Shown here piece by piece: positions 31,681 to 35,479 of a DNA stretch of 35,479 nt. Below the pieces are notes generated by a model. The model saw only the letters and a program-made list of their open reading frames with translations. It searched no databases and was not told the DNA's origin. Source of the DNA: Leptospiraceae bacterium (GTDB lineage: Bacteria; Spirochaetota; Leptospiria; Turneriellales; Turneriellaceae); the NCBI GenBank assembly GCA_020440825.1, contig JAGRNJ010000007.1, positions 1 to 35,479 on the forward strand, in the 5' to 3' direction. The position numbers and the translations under genes are program-made. Positions within the stretch are counted from its first letter, which is position 1, and each line of letters opens with the position of its first letter.

Positions 31681-32508
31681 TTAATTAAACCACTTTCGAA
31701 AGTAAGAGTTCGATTTTTGACCGTGTGCAACAACCGAAGAAGCAGCTTTCTCCGGAATCTCTGAGCTGCCTTGCACAGTTTCCAGAAATATCTTTTCGAT
31801 ATTGTCTACATTTATGCTTGAGCGAGTTTCTTCCCTTGCCAATTTTCCCTGGTGAATAAATAAAAATCGGTCTGCTGTTTTCGAAACTTCGCTGAGAATA
31901 TGACTTGAGACAAGAATTGTGTGACGCTCTTTTAATTCCAGAAGTAGATTTCGAATCTCTACAATCTGTACGGGATCAAGGTCAGAGACCGGTTCATCGA
32001 GAATCAAAACATCCGGATCATGTATTATCGCTTGTGCAACCCCGACTCTTTTCTTAAAGCCGGCTGACAAGGTACCAATGATTGATTTACGTCTTGATAC
32101 CAGGTCGGTCTTAAGTAGTGCATTCTCGAGCAGAGTTTCTTCCTGCCCGGAATTTTCAGTTCTCAATTGAAGCATAAATTTGAGGTAAGATTCAACTTTC
32201 ATATCGTCATATAGAGCTGGTCGTTCGGGTAAATACCCGAATTTTTTTCGGTACTCTATCGAATCTTCAAAATAGCCGGCGCCGTTGATTCTTACCTCAC
32301 CTGAAGTAGGCACTAAAAAGCCAGTCAGTACCCGAATCGTCGTTGTTTTGCCGGCCCCATTGAGTCCTAACAATGCAGCTATTTCACCCGGCCCAACAGA
32401 GAAACTTAGACTGCTTAAAGCACAAAAGTTACCATACCATTTTTCCAGGTTAACAACCGAGATTGCATTGGGAATACCCGTAGATGAGATTTCGGGCGAA
32501 ACTTGCAT
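31681..32508 (-). CDS. ABC transporter ATP-binding protein without adjacent permease
   Basis: 275 residues. Walker A GLNGAGKT (48-55), Q-loop YLPERPALYDDM, signature LSAGF (147-151), Walker B VLILDEP (167-173) and H-loop VSSHILSE are present. The sequence resembles the ATPases of ABC-2 type and GldA-like exporters. The signature has Ala instead of the usual Gly, and the segment after Walker B reads VSDLD instead of TxGLD. The C-terminal 40 residues, with Ser-rich polar composition, are extra. No permease is encoded next to it; the only partner on the same strand is a lipoprotein gene. No ribosome-binding site is obvious before the ATG. It is divergent from the PAP2 gene (79-base gap). Confidence 0.9.
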   Translation of the reverse strand: MQVSPEISSTGIPNAISVVNLEKWYGNFCALSSLSFSVGPGEIAALLGLNGAGKTTTIRVLTGFLVPTSGEVRINGAGYFEDSIEYRKKFGYLPERPALYDDMKVESYLKFMLQLRTENSGQEETLLENALLKTDLVSRRKSIIGTLSAGFKKRVGVAQAIIHDPDVLILDEPVSDLDPVQIVEIRNLLLELKERHTILVSSHILSEVSKTADRFLFIHQGKLAREETRSSINVDNIEKIFLETVQGSSEIPEKAASSVVAHGQKSNSYFRKWFN

Positions 32509-32587
32509 AGGGCAAAATAGCTCAATTTATCTGTCGGTAAATATCATTTTTTACTTAACGGGCACTTTGGCCAGAGAAGTATGCCAG

Positions 32588-33376
32588 ATGCCCTTGAAGA
32601 TACCGGCCGGAATCTCTTTACTGTTCCCGATTATCCTGATGATCGTTTTTCCTTTTGCATATCTATGGAATGTACAGTTATTTCAAACCCTCAACTGCCA
32701 GCCGTCAAACAGTGAATTTCTCAATACATTGATGCTGTTTACGACGATGACAGCTGACGGTTTTTTTATTCTCATGTTTTTCTGTTTTTGGGCACCAGCC
32801 AGAACTCAAATTTTTATTTCAGGTTTGATCGGTTTTCTGTGTGCAGCAATTCTCACCCAGATTTTAAAAAGCATCTTTGATTCTCCCCGTCCGCCCGCTT
32901 ATTTTTCCGAAGTCGAAATCTGCGTATTGGGCTTTTCTTTTTCTTCACGATCGTTTCCATCTGGTCACGCAACAGCAGCATTTGCATTGGCTCGTTTTGT
33001 TTTTCAAAGTCCCTCAAATATAATTCGAACTCTCGCAATTCTATTTGGTATTGCAGGTTCTTTTTCAAGAGTTTACACAGGCGTTCACTTTCCCGCCGAT
33101 ATTGTCGCGGGTGCCTTCATCGGGTGGGTTGTAGTAGAGATCTGCATAAGATTGATTAGAGTTCCCGAATCGAAAGTTTTGAGCATGGTTCCCTGGATTT
33201 CGAATCTGGCAGGCATCTCTGCCTCTTTGGCGTTCTTATTCTTGTATGAAGAAAGCATCCCCCATGTTGAATTTTTAACGCGTCCATTGGCAGCTGTACT
33301 GGGATTATATTTCTTTTTCAGATTATTCAGACAAATGTATTTCAAAAGAAAGCAGACGGATGCCCCACTGCTCTGA
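32588..33376 (+). CDS. PAP2-family membrane phosphatase
   Basis: 262 residues with about six transmembrane helices. The three phosphatase motifs are complete: K94xxxxxxR101P (KSIFDSPRP), PSGH 124-127 and SRxxxxxHxxxD (Ser160, Arg161, His167, Asp171; SRVYTGVHFPAD). PAP2 enzymes dephosphorylate lipid phosphates such as phosphatidic acid, undecaprenyl pyrophosphate or phosphatidylglycerol phosphate; which one applies here cannot be told. ATG 32588 is used, with AGAGAAG eight bases before it; a longer frame upstream overlaps the divergent ABC gene and is rejected. The aminopeptidase-like gene follows after four bases, so the two are probably one operon. Confidence 0.92.
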   Translation: MPLKIPAGISLLFPIILMIVFPFAYLWNVQLFQTLNCQPSNSEFLNTLMLFTTMTADGFFILMFFCFWAPARTQIFISGLIGFLCAAILTQILKSIFDSPRPPAYFSEVEICVLGFSFSSRSFPSGHATAAFALARFVFQSPSNIIRTLAILFGIAGSFSRVYTGVHFPADIVAGAFIGWVVVEICIRLIRVPESKVLSMVPWISNLAGISASLAFLFLYEESIPHVEFLTRPLAAVLGLYFFFRLFRQMYFKRKQTDAPLL

Positions 33377-33380
33377 GATT

Positions 33381-34481
33381 ATGAAATTAAACAAAAATAA
33401 AATACTGGCAGCTTGTGTTCTGGCAATATGCACATCATTGGTGTTAATACCTTTGAGATGGCCGAAATATCTTTACCATCTTGCAGAACACCAGTTGACA
33501 ATAACCTTCAATCGAATTCCTGTCACCAAAGCTTTCAAAATATATGAGGGCGATGAGAAAAAAACTTCGAAGTTAGAAAGTATAGAGAAGTACCGAAAAT
33601 ATGGCAAGAAAATTTACGGGCTAACCAGTTCTGAAAGCTATAATAATTTTGTGAATCTAAATAGAAAAGAGTTGGGCTGGAATATTACAATCACGCCAGA
33701 GTTTTCTTTTGAGCCAATTTCATTTGGTTTTCCTGTGATAGGAGAATTTGATTATCTGGGGTTCTTCTCCCGGGAGATAATGAACCAGTTTATAGCGGCG
33801 TACCCGCAAGATGAGTATGATATAGAAGTTTCAGAAATTGGGGCCTATTCAACCCTGGGCTTCTTCAAAGACCCTATCTTTTCAACATACCTGGAATTTT
33901 CAGATTTTTATCTGGCCAGACTGATATTTCATGAAATGGCCCATGAAAAACTATTTTTTGAGGGCGACACACTTTTTTCAGAAGCCCTGGCGACATTTAT
34001 CGAAATGCACGCAGCAAAAAGTTATTTTTCCAGTGAAAACATATCCATGAACTTTAACACTCACAAAGATGTGACATCCCAGTATATAATCTTCTGGCAG
34101 ATGATTCAAGACACTCGCAGAGAGTTGCAGTTGATTTTTGAATCATCATTAGACGCTGCAGAGAAAAGAGACCTCAAAAAGAAGAAATACAAACAATTGC
34201 AGGAAAATATAAAAAATAATCTCTCAAAATTGAAATTTATCGCAGCTGCCCACTCTCTTGCCAAGGCAGATGAAATCAACAATGCCACTCTCTATCAATA
34301 CCGTCGTTATACCCGTCATGCCAGTGGTTTCAACATGACATTTGAGCAGTGCAATAAAGATTTTGAGTGCTGGTTTAATGAACTAGAGAAACTGAAGGCC
34401 TGTTCTAAGGAGAAACGGTCAGTATACTTAGTGAAAGAAATCGCCTTGCAGCAGGTACTGCAAGGCTGTTCGTCGAATTAG
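33381..34481 (+). CDS. Membrane-anchored predicted zinc aminopeptidase
   Basis: 366 residues from ATG 33381 (an in-frame ATG at 33360 overlaps the PAP2 gene and is less likely). A hydrophobic N-terminus (about 8-26) acts as signal or anchor. The sequence [20 protein letters not shown] followed by [20 protein letters not shown] is the hallmark of the predicted aminopeptidase family COG4324, with zinc motif HEMAH at 184-188 and a downstream Glu (201 or 208) as third ligand. Activity in this family is mostly predicted. The protein probably faces the periplasm. The C-terminal 120 residues are helical and charged. The TAG overlaps the stop codon of the convergent fusA by four bases. Confidence 0.82.
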   Translation: MKLNKNKILAACVLAICTSLVLIPLRWPKYLYHLAEHQLTITFNRIPVTKAFKIYEGDEKKTSKLESIEKYRKYGKKIYGLTSSESYNNFVNLNRKELGWNITITPEFSFEPISFGFPVIGEFDYLGFFSREIMNQFIAAYPQDEYDIEVSEIGAYSTLGFFKDPIFSTYLEFSDFYLARLIFHEMAHEKLFFEGDTLFSEALATFIEMHAAKSYFSSENISMNFNTHKDVTSQYIIFWQMIQDTRRELQLIFESSLDAAEKRDLKKKKYKQLQENIKNNLSKLKFIAAAHSLAKADEINNATLYQYRRYTRHASGFNMTFEQCNKDFECWFNELEKLKACSKEKRSVYLVKEIALQQVLQGCSSN

Positions 34482-35479
34482 TCGCCCTTTTTCGAAGATT
34501 TTTCTGCAATTTCTTTAGCGAGATTGCTGGGCACTTCTTCATAATGCTCAAACTGCATTGAATATGCTGCACGACCCTGGGTAATCGAACGCAATTCAGT
34601 AGCATAACCAAACATTTCTGAAAGTGGAACCTGTGCATCAATTACGCGCGCATTGGCTCTCTGGTTCATAGCGTTAACTTTGCCGCGTCGGCGGTTCAAG
34701 TCGCCAACCACGTCTCCCATATAATCTTCAGGAGTAACTACTTCTACTTTCATAATTGGCTCTAACAATACAGGGCCCGCTTTACGACATGCATCTTTAA
34801 AGGCCATTGAACCTGCAATTTTAAAGGCCATCTCATTTGAGTCAACATCATGGTAAGAACCATCGAAGATACTCGCCTCAACATCAACCATCTGGTAACC
34901 AGCCAATACTCCGGTTTTCATGGCTTCTTCAATTCCCTTCTGGACTGCAGGAATGTATTCCCGAGGAACAACGCCGCCTACAATATTATTAGTAAATTTG
35001 AAACCTTGACCCGGCTCTAATGGACCAACTTTGAGCCAGACATGCCCGTACTGTCCACGACCACCGGTCTGTTTAACATACTTACCTTCCTGCTCAACTG
35101 ACTTACGAATCGTTTCACGGTAAGCAACCTGCGGTTTACCCACATTTGCCTCTACTTTGAACTCGCGTTTCATTCGATCGACCAGAATTTCAAGATGTAA
35201 CTCACCCATACCGGCAATAATTGTTTGACCAGTTTCTTCGTCGGTGTGCACTCTAAAGGTCGGGTCTTCTTCTGCCAGTTTCTGCAACGCGATTCCCATT
35301 TTTTCCTGGTCACCTTTTGTTTTCGGTTCAACTGCAACATGGATCACAGGCTCAGGGAAACTCATTTTTTCTAGAATAATAGGATTTTCTTCATTCGACA
35401 ATGAATCGCCGGTTGTAGTATCTTTCAAACCTACGGCTGCGGCAATATCACCGGTCTGTACTTCTTCAATCTCTTCCCG
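34478..35479 (-). CDS. fusA: Elongation factor G, 5' end outside the window
   Basis: 334 codons are visible, the C-terminal half of an approximately 700-residue EF-G; the frame continues past the right edge. Visible are the end of domain II ([20 protein letters not shown]), domain III ([14 protein letters not shown]), domain IV ([20 protein letters not shown], with the loop that enters the decoding centre) and domain V ([20 protein letters not shown]). EF-G is the GTPase that drives ribosomal translocation and assists recycling. The sequence looks like the canonical form, not the divergent second EF-G seen in some spirochaetes. The GTP-binding domain is not visible. Its stop overlaps the stop of the convergent aminopeptidase gene by four bases. 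Confidence 0.97.
   Translation of the reverse strand, partial: REEIEEVQTGDIAAAVGLKDTTTGDSLSNEENPIILEKMSFPEPVIHVAVEPKTKGDQEKMGIALQKLAEEDPTFRVHTDEETGQTIIAGMGELHLEILVDRMKREFKVEANVGKPQVAYRETIRKSVEQEGKYVKQTGGRGQYGHVWLKVGPLEPGQGFKFTNNIVGGVVPREYIPAVQKGIEEAMKTGVLAGYQMVDVEASIFDGSYHDVDSNEMAFKIAGSMAFKDACRKAGPVLLEPIMKVEVVTPEDYMGDVVGDLNRRRGKVNAMNQRANARVIDAQVPLSEMFGYATELRSITQGRAAYSMQFEHYEEVPSNLAKEIAEKSSKKGD

Noticed and set aside
32285-32587. 101-codon upstream extension of the PAP2 gene
   Set aside because: It is antisense to the divergent ABC ATPase gene; ATG 32588 has a ribosome-binding site and begins the membrane protein.
1-35479. tRNA, rRNA, CRISPR array, insertion sequence, prophage
   Set aside because: No cloverleaf, repeat-spacer series, transposase or phage gene was recognised on reading either strand.

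Overview
The window looks like chromosomal DNA from a diderm bacterium, most plausibly a spirochaete near the Leptospirales. That is inference from gene content: an LPS-type family 9 glycosyltransferase, a TolC-type outer-membrane protein, several putative lipoproteins with loose lipoboxes, a LysM lipoprotein with a long helical repeat region, TPR/NHL/VWA surface-type proteins, and a metallo-beta-lactamase/cyclic-nucleotide-binding phosphodiesterase. No rRNA, tRNA, CRISPR array, insertion sequence or prophage gene was recognised. Coding density is very high and no gene-free stretch exceeds 300 bases.

Layout. 1-754 (minus): two overlapping genes of unknown function, one a membrane/winged-helix/zinc-ribbon protein. 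956-6027 (plus): a tight operon of a GST-like protein, a YadGH-type ABC exporter, glyoxalase II and a FIST-adenylate cyclase. 6122-10241 (plus): two large exported TPR proteins, one TPR-NHL-VWA and one TPR with a CsgG/FlgT-like end. 10242-12999 (minus): rho, a small exported protein and a GerMN-domain protein. 13112-15007 (minus): LysM lipoprotein and a STAS anti-sigma antagonist. 15108-18811 (minus): an overlapping operon of a SPOR protein, an ArgA-like acetyltransferase, a HisI-like protein and a predicted cyclic-nucleotide phosphodiesterase. 18902-21956 (minus): TrkH and TolC-like protein. 22247-27028: single-domain response regulator, receiver-GGDEF protein, HD-GYP-like protein and mutL. 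27008-31274: rdgB, tmk, glycosyltransferase 9, MarR regulator and CinA. 31304-34481: lipoprotein and ABC ATPase diverging from PAP2 phosphatase and a predicted aminopeptidase. 34478-35479 (minus): 3' part of fusA.

How the genes may work together. Two nucleotide second-messenger circuits are visible. A cAMP circuit is suggested by the FIST-cyclase (predicted adenine-specific) and the MBL/cNMP-binding phosphodiesterase. A c-di-GMP circuit is suggested by the GGDEF protein next to the HD-GYP-like protein. Housekeeping functions include transcription termination, translation, mismatch repair, nucleotide-pool sanitation and dTTP synthesis.

The most unusual DNA structure is a perfect 14-bp hairpin followed by eight T residues upstream of rho. 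It is oriented as a terminator for the strand opposite to rho. Five convergent gene pairs end within -21 to +29 bp of each other without a recognisable intrinsic terminator. All functional statements rest on reading sequence motifs; no database search was run.
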